Source: Nitrosospira multiformis
GTDB taxonomy: Bacteria; Pseudomonadota; Gammaproteobacteria; Burkholderiales; Nitrosomonadaceae
Reading direction: 5' to 3'
NCBI RefSeq assembly: GCF_900110185.1
Contig: NZ_FOCT01000005.1
Span: 197,076 to 261,075, forward strand
Length of the DNA: 64,000 bases
Position 1 is the first letter of the stretch; the number at the start of each line of letters is the position of its first letter. The notes beneath the pieces are model-generated. The model had not been told where the DNA came from. It ran no database searches and saw nothing but the letters and a program-made list of their open reading frames with translations. Position numbers and translations under genes: made by a program. Below are positions 54,394 through 63,457 of the stretch, in pieces.

Positions 54394-55047
54394 ATGAAAA
54401 AATACTTGGTTCTTGCAGTGGCAATTGCAGCGCTGACAGCGTGCGCCGCTATTCGTAATCCAGCGCCGGTAGCGGTATATGATTTTGGATTACAGCCCTT
54501 CCCTATCCAGCCCAGTGCGGTCGATGCGGGGGGAAACAAGCAACTGCGGACAAGTCTGCTGGTCGCTGAGACCATTGCACCTGCCTGGCTCGATAGCACG
54601 GCGATTCATTACCGGCTAGCCTACGATGACCCCACACGGTTTCTCGCTTATCGCAGCAGCCGCTGGGCCTCGACACCTGCAAAGTTACTCACGCAACGCG
54701 TCAGAACACGCATTGCCGCCATTAATGAACGGGGAGTGATGAACACTGGCGAAGGTACGCGCGCAGATTACACATTGCGGCTCGACCTCGAAGAATTTGC
54801 CCAGGTGTTCGATACGCCTTCCCGAAGCAGCGCCATTGTGAGACTTCGCGCCAGCCTTATCGATCGCGCCACCCGTTACGCAGTTTCCCAGCGCAGCTTT
54901 GGGGTAGAGCTGCCCGCGCCAACGGCGAATGCCGCGGGCGCCGTAAAAGCCCTTACGGAGGCAAGCGATCAGTTGATTGAAAGCCTGATCGGATGGCTTG
55001 AGCAGGAACTTCGAGATAAAGGAAAGGAAGGTTTTTCGGAAGGATGA
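54394..55047 (+). CDS. ABC-type transport auxiliary lipoprotein (PqiC-like)
   Basis: 217 residues from ATG 54394, immediately after the MCE gene. The signal MKKYLVLAVAIAALTAC has a lipobox (LTAC). YDFGLQ, YRLAYDDPTRFLAYRSSRWASTPAKLL and a C-terminal DQLIESLIGWLEQEL match the family of auxiliary lipoproteins that pair with Mce/Pqi systems at the outer membrane. It completes the operon; no MlaC or MlaA gene is here, which fits a Pqi/Mce-like route instead of the classic E. coli Mla. Confidence 0.88.
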   Translation: MKKYLVLAVAIAALTACAAIRNPAPVAVYDFGLQPFPIQPSAVDAGGNKQLRTSLLVAETIAPAWLDSTAIHYRLAYDDPTRFLAYRSSRWASTPAKLLTQRVRTRIAAINERGVMNTGEGTRADYTLRLDLEEFAQVFDTPSRSSAIVRLRASLIDRATRYAVSQRSFGVELPAPTANAAGAVKALTEASDQLIESLIGWLEQELRDKGKEGFSEG

Positions 55048-55332
55048 TGTTTTTCATGAGCCTGAGACTCATGGCCAAATGGCCTCTGCTCCGGCATCTG
55101 CTGCTTCCCCGCTCGATTCGCCCCAAGCACGGAGCTCCAGTCACACCGCTCCCCCGCTGCAAAATCCCCCATGCCTTTATCATAACGAGCAGCTGGTATG
55201 ACAGCGCGAGTACGGGAATCAGACACAAACCCGGTTTAAACTGCTAACCTGTCGCCCTGTCAGCCTGAACGCCTTTAAGCCTCAAACGTCATCTTTCAGG
55301 TACCACATTTGCATTTGTATGAGGAAATATCT

Positions 55333-56376
55333 ATGAAACGTTCGCTTACTCTGGCCGCGAGCTTGCTTGCGCTGTCACTGCTCAGCGCTTGCGCAGGCAA
55401 GGTTCCCCTGCTGAAAAGCAGCCCATCCACAAAATCCGCTGAATCCGCCTATCCGACCATAGAGCGGCTGGTCGCGGGATGCGCAGAGGGTGAAAAGCCT
55501 TTTGATTGCGACCGGCGCGCTATACTCGCTATGCAGGGTGGATATGAGGTCCAGTTTAAATTCGACGAAACCGTCGTACTGCAACCGGGCTACAAGCGTT
55601 CGGAACCGAAGCGCAGCATGGGGTTCGAGTTCGTGCTCTTAGTGGAAGATACTGGCCGCAAGATTTCACTGCAACACATCCTGGTGATGGGGGGTGGCAC
55701 AGTCACCAAGCACTGGCGCCAGGACTGGATCTATGAAGCGCCGACGCGCTGGGTCTACACCGGCAGCCAGCGATTCGAGCAACAAAAGCGTGATCCTGCT
55801 GAAATACCGGGAACATGGACACAACTGGTTTACGAAGTAAACGACGCACCCCGCTACTCGGGCAATGGCAAATGGAACCATCGATACGATGTATCGACCT
55901 GGACTTCGGAGCGCAACTGGCGGCCATTACCGCGCCGCGAGTACACCAAGCGCAGCGACTACCAGATCATCAGTACGGAGAATCGCCATACCATTGCACC
56001 TCAGGGGTGGACTCATGAGCAGGACAATACCAAGGTTATCCAGACGAAAGATGATAAGGATGCGGTATTGGTACGCGAGTTCGGCTTCAATGAATACCGT
56101 CGGATCAAAGGCTATGACTTTCAACCTGCGGTAAACTACTGGAACGATACTTCCGCCTTCTGGGCAGATGTGCGCAAACGGTGGGAAAACGAGTTCGCCA
56201 CTCATGGGGCGATTACGCTATCGGTTGTCCCTGGTGATGAGTCCTTTAACATGGCGATCCTCGATCTCGCCGATGCGTACAGGAAAAACCCGCAGGCCGA
56301 TATCTACCAGAAAAAGCTCGAAGATATCTTCAGCAAATACGTCAACGTCAGGAAGACACAAACCAGCCTCAGATAA
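55333..56376 (+). CDS. Lipoprotein of unknown function (probably DUF6607 family)
   Basis: 347 residues from ATG 55333, with GAGGAAA upstream. The lipobox is LLSAC after a standard signal. The mature protein is rich in Trp/Tyr/Arg (HWRQDWIYEAPTRWVYTG, TWTSERNWRPLPRREYTKRSDYQ), with repeated beta-like segments; this fits the DUF6607 description as I know it, but I could not verify it. No catalytic motif is seen. It is about 285 bases after the lipid-transport operon, so it may or may not be linked. Confidence 0.75.
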   Translation: MKRSLTLAASLLALSLLSACAGKVPLLKSSPSTKSAESAYPTIERLVAGCAEGEKPFDCDRRAILAMQGGYEVQFKFDETVVLQPGYKRSEPKRSMGFEFVLLVEDTGRKISLQHILVMGGGTVTKHWRQDWIYEAPTRWVYTGSQRFEQQKRDPAEIPGTWTQLVYEVNDAPRYSGNGKWNHRYDVSTWTSERNWRPLPRREYTKRSDYQIISTENRHTIAPQGWTHEQDNTKVIQTKDDKDAVLVREFGFNEYRRIKGYDFQPAVNYWNDTSAFWADVRKRWENEFATHGAITLSVVPGDESFNMAILDLADAYRKNPQADIYQKKLEDIFSKYVNVRKTQTSLR

Positions 56377-56396
56377 GCAGGCAGCTCCAGATCCCT

Positions 56397-57071
56397 CTAC
56401 TTGAGCGTACCAAACACCCTGCGGACTAGTTCGCTATCCTGATCCGCAGGGTTGTAGCGTATGGCCTGTTCCTTCTCTGCCATCAACAAATAAATTCCGT
56501 CCAGGGTTTTTTCCGTGACATGGTTTTCTATATTTGCGTGCTTTTCCGAAATCAATCCGAGCTTCGCACCCTTCCCGGCAAAGTCATTGTATTTTTTCAG
56601 CACGCCCGCCTGCTCGGTGGCTTTTTTTACAATCGGCAAAAATTGATCGGAAAGCGAGTCGGATGAGGTGTTACGAAAGTACTGCGTCGCTCCATCGTCT
56701 CCGCCTGCAAGTATCGCTTTCGCATCTTCTACAGGCATATTCTGCACCGCATCTATCAGCAGGGCCCGTCCTTCCGACGCCGCCGTTTCGGCGGCGTGGT
56801 TCATGGCCGCGATCAACCCATCAGCATGTTTGTTCATACCCACGGAGCGCATCAAACCCTCTGCTTTCTGCAGAGAGACGGGTAACGGGATTTTTGCTTT
56901 GGGGTTATGGAGAAAACCGTTTGGAACTCCCAGTATATCTATTGCCGCATTCACACTCAGTGTAAGTGCTTGCTTCAGACCGGCGGCCTCTTCATCTGCA
57001 AGGGTGTCACTTGCAGCGGAAACAGGGATAGAAACGAAAAAGCAGACAACAATAGCAGGAATGATGCGCAT
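56397..57071 (-). CDS. DUF4197 secreted protein
   Basis: 224 residues. A signal peptide (RIIPAIVVCFFVSIPVSAA) is followed by the DUF4197 pattern: GLKQALTLSVNAAIDILGVPNGFLHNPKAKIPLP, AILAGGDDGATQYFR, and ENHVTEKTLDGIYLLMAEKEQAIR near the C-terminus. CAGGAG lies eight bases before the ATG. It is a periplasmic helical protein of unknown function. It converges with the preceding lipoprotein gene and lies downstream of lipA on the same strand. Confidence 0.88.
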   Translation of the reverse strand: MRIIPAIVVCFFVSIPVSAASDTLADEEAAGLKQALTLSVNAAIDILGVPNGFLHNPKAKIPLPVSLQKAEGLMRSVGMNKHADGLIAAMNHAAETAASEGRALLIDAVQNMPVEDAKAILAGGDDGATQYFRNTSSDSLSDQFLPIVKKATEQAGVLKKYNDFAGKGAKLGLISEKHANIENHVTEKTLDGIYLLMAEKEQAIRYNPADQDSELVRRVFGTLK

Positions 57072-57145
57072 TGGAGTAACTCCTGTCGGGTTTGCATAAC
57101 CGGCCTTGAAATTCCTCTCCTCGCTGATTCTCTTCGCTAAAACCG

Positions 57146-58096
57146 CTACCTCTGTATGATGCCTGCCTCATGCGCCTGCTGATCCGCATGATAGCTGGAC
57201 CGGACCATGGGCCCGCACGCGGCGTTGCTGAAACCCATTTCGATCGCGGCGCGTTCAAATTCCTTGAATGCCCCCGGGCTGACATAACGCATGACAGGTA
57301 AATGTCCGATGCTTGGCTGCAGATACTGGCCAATGGTAAGCATCTCGACATCATGCTCGCGCAAGTCGCGCATCACGTCGAGGATCTCCTCGTCAGTTTC
57401 TCCCAGTCCCAGCATCAACCCGGATTTGGTGGGGATGCCCGGAAAACGCGCCTTGAACTCCTTCAATAACCGGAGCGAATGCGTGTAGTCCGCACCCGGA
57501 CGGCACTGCCGGTAGAGTCGGGGTACCGTTTCGAGATTGTGGTTCATAACATCGGGCGGGCAGACGAATAATTTTTCCAGCGCAATATCCAGTCTCCCAC
57601 GAAAATCCGGCACCAGGATCTCTATCTTTGTCTGAGGCGAATGGGCTCGAACCTCGCGGATGCAATCCACGAAATGCTGAGCTCCGCCATCCCTAAGGTC
57701 ATCGCGGTCAACGCTCGTGATAACTACATATTTCAACTTCATGGCGGCAATGGATTGCGCGAGGTGCAGAGGTTCTTCGGGGTCCGGAGGACGCGGCCGG
57801 CCATGCGCCACGTCGCAGAAAGGGCAACGACGGGTACAGAGATCGCCCAGTATCATGAAAGTTGCAGTACCTTTGCCGAAGCATTCGCCGATGTTGGGAC
57901 AGGAAGCTTCCTCACATACCGTGTGCAGCTTCTGCTCCCGCAAAATCCGCTTGACCTCATAAAACTCCTGGCTGTTGGAGGATCGCACCCTGATCCAGGA
58001 AGGTTTACGCAGCAACTGATCGGGAGATTGCGGCGCGATTTTGACCGGATTGCGCGCGGTTTTTGCAACGCCTTTCTGGCGACTTTCAATTGTCAT
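57146..58096 (-). CDS. lipA: Lipoyl synthase
   Basis: 316 residues. Inserts two sulphurs into protein-bound octanoate with radical SAM chemistry. The auxiliary cluster is in [12 protein letters not shown], the radical SAM cluster in CTRRCPFC, and the family C-terminus contains RSSYHADQQ with the conserved Arg-Ser-Ser-Tyr. Last gene of the dacC-dat-DUF493-lipB-lipA run; 90 bases separate it from lipB. A perfect FNR-type box lies about 33 bases before its ATG. Confidence 0.97.
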   Translation of the reverse strand: MTIESRQKGVAKTARNPVKIAPQSPDQLLRKPSWIRVRSSNSQEFYEVKRILREQKLHTVCEEASCPNIGECFGKGTATFMILGDLCTRRCPFCDVAHGRPRPPDPEEPLHLAQSIAAMKLKYVVITSVDRDDLRDGGAQHFVDCIREVRAHSPQTKIEILVPDFRGRLDIALEKLFVCPPDVMNHNLETVPRLYRQCRPGADYTHSLRLLKEFKARFPGIPTKSGLMLGLGETDEEILDVMRDLREHDVEMLTIGQYLQPSIGHLPVMRYVSPGAFKEFERAAIEMGFSNAACGPMVRSSYHADQQAHEAGIIQR

Positions 58097-58122
58097 GATA
58101 AGGAAGAAACGTCTTCTTGATA

Positions 58123-58136
58123 TTGATCCATATCAA
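58123..58136. promoter_or_regulatory. Perfect CRP/FNR-family site in the lipB-lipA gap
   Basis: TTGAT-CCAT-ATCAA matches the FNR consensus (TTGAT-N4-ATCAA) exactly. Being close to the lipA start it would overlap a lipA promoter and could repress or switch it with oxygen or NO. Confidence 0.45.
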
Positions 58137-58186
58137 TCCGGAATATCCGGATCGGTTGATAATCCATCTTTAAAATATTCTCGAAA

Positions 58187-58876
58187 TCATTGCTTCAGCC
58201 TGGCCTTCAGTTTTTCGGCAAGCTTTCCTTGCAGCGTTTCCAGCTCGTCGGTTATACCGAGATCGCTGGTTTGCGTAACCCTTAACCCTGTATAGCCACA
58301 AGGGTTGATAGCCATAAACGGGGTGAGGTCCATGCTGACATTCAGAGCCAGGCCATGGTAGCAGCATCCATTTTTTATCTTCAGCCCCAGTGCCGCGATT
58401 TTTGCTCCGCCAACGTATACACCCGGCGCATCCTCGTTGCCGCAGGCATCGACACGATACTCATCCAGCAAGTCTACCACGGCGCCCTCCATTTTTCTGA
58501 CCAGGTCGCGCACGCCTAACTTGAGGCGCCGCATATCCAGCAACAGATACGCAATAACCTGACCCGGACCATGATAGGTGATTTGACCACCCCGATCCGT
58601 ACGTACTACGGGAATGCCTGAATTGTAGAGCAAATGCTCGGGTTTGCCGGCAACACCCTGGGTATAGACCGGCCAATGTTGCAGCAACCAGATTTCGTCA
58701 GGGGTATTTTGGGTGCGACTTGCCGTGAACGCCTTCATCGCCTGCCAGATGGAAAGATAATCCACCACAGCAGCATATCTGATTTCAAGTCCTGAAGTAA
58801 TCCTCTGCACAGGAGAGGGCGCAGACTCCAGGCTAAGGGCTGTATCACGGATAGAAGCTTCCGGAATCCGGAACAT
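58187..58876 (-). CDS. lipB: Octanoyl-[acyl-carrier-protein]:protein N-octanoyltransferase
   Basis: 229 residues. Transfers octanoate from ACP to lipoyl domains. The motif RGGQITYHGPGQVIAYLLLD lies near 94-113. The catalytic lysine is in GGAKIAALG and the catalytic cysteine in INPCGYTGL. About 25 N-terminal residues precede the usual LipB start, so a shorter form from an internal start is possible. It lies upstream of lipA, the normal order. Confidence 0.95.
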   Translation of the reverse strand: MFRIPEASIRDTALSLESAPSPVQRITSGLEIRYAAVVDYLSIWQAMKAFTASRTQNTPDEIWLLQHWPVYTQGVAGKPEHLLYNSGIPVVRTDRGGQITYHGPGQVIAYLLLDMRRLKLGVRDLVRKMEGAVVDLLDEYRVDACGNEDAPGVYVGGAKIAALGLKIKNGCCYHGLALNVSMDLTPFMAINPCGYTGLRVTQTSDLGITDELETLQGKLAEKLKARLKQ

Positions 58877-58904
58877 GAATCGCGGAACAGGAATAAAAAA
58901 CTCG

Positions 58905-59234
58905 CTAAAGTACCATTACCACGGTGGGATGATCGCACAGTTCCTGATATAGCGCATCCAGTTGTTCGCGAGAAACAGCGCGAATCGTGCACGTGAGGCT
59001 GAGATAATTGCTTTTTCTGCTGATTCTTACCTCCATGGTCGCCTCGTCAAAATCCGGGGCGTGGCGCTTCACAATCGCCAGTACGTTCTGTGAAAAATCC
59101 TGCCGCCGGTATTCCAGTGTTGCGGCACTGGGTGGAATACCGGACGGCGATCCGACACGTCCCATGATTTTAATCGGGAAATCGCAGGGATATTCGATCA
59201 GGGTGCTCTCGTCAGACGAAGTCACAGGTTTCAC
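58905..59234 (-). CDS. DUF493 (YbeD) family protein
   Basis: 109 residues. LIEYPCDFPIKIMG, the SRKSNYLSLTCTIRA strand and a final LYQELCDHPTVVMVL match YbeD, a small ACT-like fold with regulatory or unknown function. In E. coli ybeD sits between dacA and lipB, and the order is kept here. The start is six bases from the aminotransferase stop; the next gene lipB begins 28 bases after its stop. Confidence 0.93.
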   Translation of the reverse strand: MKPVTSSDESTLIEYPCDFPIKIMGRVGSPSGIPPSAATLEYRRQDFSQNVLAIVKRHAPDFDEATMEVRISRKSNYLSLTCTIRAVSREQLDALYQELCDHPTVVMVL

Positions 59235-59239
59235 GACCT

Positions 59240-60100
59240 TCAGGATATCGAAGAGTTGCCTCGCATGGTGGTTTGTTTATAACTCTGGTAGAGCTGGTAA
59301 AACAATTCAAACATTTTGCCGGGTTTTCCCTCACCCACCGATTGGTTATCGAGACGGGTAATCGGCATGATTTCTTTGGTTGAGGATGTCAGCAAAAGTT
59401 CCTCGGCGGTGCGCACCTCATGTTCCGTAATCGCGCGAATTTCATGGGGAATGCCATTCGCCTGTGCCAGTTCCAGCACTACGTCATAGGTGATGCCCGG
59501 CAGCATCAGGTGATTTTTGGGCGGAGCCAGCAGAATTCCACTTCTTACGACAAAGATATTGCTTGCCGCCCCCTCAGTCATGAAACCGTCACGAAACAAC
59601 ACCGTTTCCAGGGCGCCTTCATCAATCGCCATCTGCCGCAGCAATACGTTGGGCAGGAGCGAGATTGCCTTGATATCGCAGCGCAACCATCGGTTATCAT
59701 CGGCCGAAATCGCCACCACGCCAGTATGCAGCAACCCGGGGGGCGGGGTCAGCAACGGATTGCTCATAATGAAGACGGTGGGGGCGACACCTTGTGGAAA
59801 GGCATGGTCGCGCCGGGCGACACCGCGGGTGATATGCAGGTAGATATACTGATCCTCACCTTCATTCAAGGCGACGATTTGTTCCAGCAAATGTGTCCAT
59901 TCGCTGTCCGAATGCGGATTTTGCAGGCGAATGCCATCGAGGCTGTGCTGGAGCCGGCGCAGATGCTCCGCCAGACGGAAAGGTTTGCGGGAATAGACAG
60001 GAATAACCTCATATACCCCGTCACCAAAAATAAAACCTCTATCCAGCACAGAGATGCGTGCTTCTTCAATTCTGAGGAAATCGCCGTTGAGATAGATCAT
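59240..60100 (-). CDS. dat: D-amino-acid aminotransferase (PLP fold type IV)
   Basis: 286 residues from ATG 60100 (IYLNGDFLRIEEARISVLDRGF). Class IV aminotransferase: DRGFIFGDGVYEVIPVY, the active lysine in KAISLLPNVLLRQMA and EGAASNIFVVRSG near 175-190, then TSSTKEIMPITRLD. D-amino-acid versus branched-chain specificity cannot be settled by eye; the neighbouring DacC-type enzyme supports D-Ala/D-Glu metabolism for cell wall. It lies 31 bases after dacC and six bases before the DUF493 gene. Confidence 0.88.
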   Translation of the reverse strand: MIYLNGDFLRIEEARISVLDRGFIFGDGVYEVIPVYSRKPFRLAEHLRRLQHSLDGIRLQNPHSDSEWTHLLEQIVALNEGEDQYIYLHITRGVARRDHAFPQGVAPTVFIMSNPLLTPPPGLLHTGVVAISADDNRWLRCDIKAISLLPNVLLRQMAIDEGALETVLFRDGFMTEGAASNIFVVRSGILLAPPKNHLMLPGITYDVVLELAQANGIPHEIRAITEHEVRTAEELLLTSSTKEIMPITRLDNQSVGEGKPGKMFELFYQLYQSYKQTTMRGNSSIS

Positions 60101-60131
60101 GATCAGCCTGGATAGCTCCGGGTTCTTGCTT

Positions 60132-61271
60132 CTAGTTAAACAGAAGCCGCATGCTATCCCATGCCCGGCCAAAAATATTCGCGGCGCTGACGGTTTCGAG
60201 CGCTACCAGCGGATGTTCAACCACCTGCTTCCCTTCGAGCATAAACTTCACTGTGCCAACTTTTTGACCCGCAGCGACAGGAGCGAGAAGTGGCTGCTTA
60301 TATTCCATCCTTGCCTTGAGCTTGTCAGTTTGATGGCGGGGAAGCGAAAAATAAACATCATTTCCGAATCCCGTCCTGAGTTTGTCCTGGGCGCCTTTCC
60401 ATAGTGGAATGGCAACCACCTCCCGCTCTCCCGGATAGAGACGAACCGTATCGTAGAACTGAAAACCATAATTCAGCAGGCGCTGGCTTTCCATCGCGCG
60501 CGCGCTCTCCGAGGCGGTTCCCATCACTACCGCAACCAACCGACGCTGTCCCCGCCTGGCTGAAGTAATGAGGCAGTAACCAGCTGCGTCAGTGTGTCCT
60601 GTCTTCATCCCGTCGACATTCGGGTCAAGCCAGAGCAGGCGGTTCCGGTTCGCCTGAGTGATTTTGTTATAGGTATATTCCTTGAGGGAATAGAGTGGAT
60701 AATATTCCGGAAAATCGCGGATGATGGCGGTTGCGAGCAAGGCGAGATCATACGCGGTGGTGTAATGATCCGGGTCCGGAAGTCCGGTTGAATTGGCAAA
60801 ACGAGTGTTCTTCATGCCCATGCGCGCCGCCTCCTTGTTCATCGCTTGAGCGAATGCCTCCTCTGACCCTGAAACGGCCTCCGCCAGCGCAATGGACGCA
60901 TCGTTTCCTGACTGCACGATCATGCCACGAATCAATTCATCGACCGTTACCGGCTTCTTCGGCTCGATGAACATGCGGGAGCCCTGCGCGCGCCATGCAC
61001 GTGTCGAGACTGGCACAGCTTGCGTCAAGGTAACACGTTTCTGATACAGGGCTACAAAAACCACGTAAGCCGTCATCAGCTTTGTCAGCGATGCCGGATC
61101 GACGCGTTCATGGGCATTCTTGCTTACAAGCACCTGTCCGCTCTGAAGATCGGCAAGTATATAAGACTTGGCGGCGACGGAGAGAGTTTGCGGCGGCGCG
61201 TGAAACTGGGGTTGCTGAGCAGCCAGTGGCAGGGCAAGCAGACACAGCGATATTGGAAGCAAGCGTCTCAT
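60132..61271 (-). CDS. dacC: D-alanyl-D-alanine carboxypeptidase (PBP5/6-type)
   Basis: 379 residues from ATG 61271, with a signal peptide (RRLLPISLCLLALPLAA). Active-site motifs are SLTK (nucleophile Ser), SGN and KTG (MKTGHTDAAGY). The PBP5 C-terminal beta domain follows and ends with an amphipathic helix (RAWDSMRLLFN) that anchors the enzyme on the inner membrane. It trims peptidoglycan pentapeptides. It heads the operon that continues with dat and the lipoate genes. An ORF extension to 61346 lacks a signal peptide. Confidence 0.95.
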   Translation of the reverse strand: MRRLLPISLCLLALPLAAQQPQFHAPPQTLSVAAKSYILADLQSGQVLVSKNAHERVDPASLTKLMTAYVVFVALYQKRVTLTQAVPVSTRAWRAQGSRMFIEPKKPVTVDELIRGMIVQSGNDASIALAEAVSGSEEAFAQAMNKEAARMGMKNTRFANSTGLPDPDHYTTAYDLALLATAIIRDFPEYYPLYSLKEYTYNKITQANRNRLLWLDPNVDGMKTGHTDAAGYCLITSARRGQRRLVAVVMGTASESARAMESQRLLNYGFQFYDTVRLYPGEREVVAIPLWKGAQDKLRTGFGNDVYFSLPRHQTDKLKARMEYKQPLLAPVAAGQKVGTVKFMLEGKQVVEHPLVALETVSAANIFGRAWDSMRLLFN

Positions 61272-61434
61272 GGCGATCTGCAAAAAAGCGCTATTATATC
61301 CCAGCCATATCGAAGACGTTATCCGCCGGGGTTCTGAATCAGTCAAAGGTTATTCCGCACGGCTGCAGGCCGCCCACGGCTCTTCAGCAGGACGGGCGAA
61401 TTAGAAATGCTCGCTCCGGACGGACTTGCCGATC

Positions 61435-61791
61435 CTATTTTTCAGCGCGGTTACGCCCGCACAAACTGAACCCGTCGCTCCATCCCAGCCGGTACTGCTT
61501 GTCTTCTGCAAACCTCTGCTCATCCTTCGCTCCATTTGCAGTCTTCTTCGCAGTCTCACAACCGTCGATATAGCCATCCTTGAAGCCCGGCGAATAACCA
61601 GTAAGGTTGTAAACCGGCCGGCGGGTAGGTTGTGGCGGCGGGGATGAAGGCGCCGTCGAAGTCGGAGGTGCCGTCGAAGTCGGAGGTGACGGCGGAGGCG
61701 GAGATGGAGGTTGCGAGTCCTTCTGACCTGTAGTGGTAGGGGCGCAACCCAGAATTGTGGTGACCAAAAGAATTGCCGCGATTGCTCGCAT
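61435..61791 (-). CDS. Proline-rich lipoprotein of unknown function
   Basis: 118 residues from ATG 61791, which has GAGGGA seven bases upstream. The lipobox ILGC follows a short hydrophobic signal. Then comes a Pro/Ser/Thr spacer (PPSPPPPSPPTSTAPPTSTAP) that includes an 18-bp direct repeat (twice in 61660-61695), and a C-terminal part with GYSPGFKDGYIDGCETA and QYRLGWSDGFSLCG, two GY/GW-x-DG motifs that may form a disulphide-linked module. It looks surface-exposed. I cannot name it. Confidence 0.75.
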   Translation of the reverse strand: MRAIAAILLVTTILGCAPTTTGQKDSQPPSPPPPSPPTSTAPPTSTAPSSPPPQPTRRPVYNLTGYSPGFKDGYIDGCETAKKTANGAKDEQRFAEDKQYRLGWSDGFSLCGRNRAEK

Positions 61792-61856
61792 TGTGCTTCC
61801 CTCGTTCAGAATGAGATATTTTGCAGGCATTTGAGTTCGTTGCGCATTCTGTTTTT

Positions 61857-63383
61857 TCAACGTCTGCGGTTACTGCCGCCGAACATGCCTCCAAGAATGC
61901 CGCGGAAGATTTCGCGGCCGGCACGCGAACCGATGGAGCGCGCCGCGCTGCGTGCGGCGGTATCGAGAATGCCAGGTTTATATCCACCGCGCGGACCGGT
62001 TTTGCCGAGCAGCATATCACCCAGCGCATCCATCATACCCTCTTCGGATTCGGTCTTTTTTGCCCTGGCACGGATGGGGGCTCCCTCATTCCCGGTATTC
62101 TGGGTCATCGGAGCCCGGCTTCTGAGTATTTCGTATGCGGACTCACGGTCCACCTGTTGCTCGTAATGGCCGAAAATTATCGAGGATTTGATGATACCTG
62201 CGCGTTCCGCATCGGTGATCGGTCCTATCCTCGATTGAGGCGGCAAGATAAACGCCCGCTCAACCATGGCGGGACGGCCTTTCTCGTCCAGCAACGAAAC
62301 GAGCGCTTCACCCACCGAAAGTTCACTGATCACCTTTTCGGTATCCAGACTGGGATTCGCCCGCATGGTTTGGGCAGCCGATCGCACCGCCTTCTGATCG
62401 CGCGGTGTAAACGCGCGCAAGGCGTGCTGCACGCGATTGCCGAGCTGTCCCAGAACGGTTTCAGGAACATCGAGAGGATTTTGTGTTACAAAATACACCC
62501 CCACCCCCTTCGATCGTATCAACCTCACGACCTGTTCTATTTTTTCCAGGAGAGGGCGGGGCGCATCATTGAATAACAAATGGGCTTCATCAAAGAAAAA
62601 TATCAATTTCGGTTTCTCGGGATCGCCTATTTCAGGAAGATGCTCGAACAACTCTGATAGTATCCACAGCAGAAAGGTGGAATACAACTTGGGAGCGTTC
62701 AGCAATTTGTCGGCTGCGAGAATGTTTATCATCCCCCGCCCTCTGCTGTCCACCTGCATCAGGTCATGAATATCGAGCATCGGCTCGCCGAACAGGATAT
62801 CGCCGCCCTGCTGCTCGATCTGCAGAAGCGAACGCTGGATGGCACCGATCGAGGCGGCGGAAATGTTACCGTACTGCACCGTGAAGTCCTTCGCCTTGTC
62901 ACCGACAAATTGCAGCAGCGCGCGCAGATCCTTGGTGTCGAGCAGCAGCAGCCCGTTATCATCCGCAATCTTGAATACCAGTGTCAGCACACCCTGCTGC
63001 GTTTCGTTCAGATTGAATAATCGACCCAACAGCAGCGGGCCCATGTCGGATATGATGGTTCGCACGGGATGGCCGGCTTTTCCATAAATATCCCAAAACG
63101 TAACTGGATATGCAGTCCATTCAGGTTCCGGAAGGTGGAGTTGCGCAAGCCGCTCCTTCATTTTGGCTGAATCAGTGCCAGAAAAGGAGAGGCCCGCCAG
63201 ATCACCCTTTATGTCCGCCATGAATACGGGCACGCCGATCGACGAGAAGCGTTCTGCCAGCACCTGGAGCGTAACGGTCTTGCCTGTGCCGGTCGCGCCC
63301 GTGATCAGGCCATGCCGGTTGGCGAAGCCAGGCAATAAACCCACGGGATGGTCTGATTGCGCGATCAGCAACGGTTGTGCCAT
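61857..63383 (-). CDS. HerA-like ATPase (DUF853 / YjgR family)
   Basis: 508 residues. Walker [15 protein letters not shown] near 29-42, Walker [14 protein letters not shown] near 260, and an arginine-finger-like region with [35 protein letters not shown]. The HerA-FtsK superfamily drives DNA or protein movement; YjgR members lack a partner NurA nuclease, and none is present here. The C-terminus is Gly/Arg-rich ([11 protein letters not shown]). The gene ends 65 bases before the lipoprotein gene start and may share its transcript. Confidence 0.92.
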   Translation of the reverse strand: MAQPLLIAQSDHPVGLLPGFANRHGLITGATGTGKTVTLQVLAERFSSIGVPVFMADIKGDLAGLSFSGTDSAKMKERLAQLHLPEPEWTAYPVTFWDIYGKAGHPVRTIISDMGPLLLGRLFNLNETQQGVLTLVFKIADDNGLLLLDTKDLRALLQFVGDKAKDFTVQYGNISAASIGAIQRSLLQIEQQGGDILFGEPMLDIHDLMQVDSRGRGMINILAADKLLNAPKLYSTFLLWILSELFEHLPEIGDPEKPKLIFFFDEAHLLFNDAPRPLLEKIEQVVRLIRSKGVGVYFVTQNPLDVPETVLGQLGNRVQHALRAFTPRDQKAVRSAAQTMRANPSLDTEKVISELSVGEALVSLLDEKGRPAMVERAFILPPQSRIGPITDAERAGIIKSSIIFGHYEQQVDRESAYEILRSRAPMTQNTGNEGAPIRARAKKTESEEGMMDALGDMLLGKTGPRGGYKPGILDTAARSAARSIGSRAGREIFRGILGGMFGGSNRRR

Positions 63384-63457
63384 AGTGCCCTCATAAATCG
63401 GCTTACAAGCTCTGTATATTGGCTTTATGCGAACTGTATCAGTTTTTCCTTACTTGC

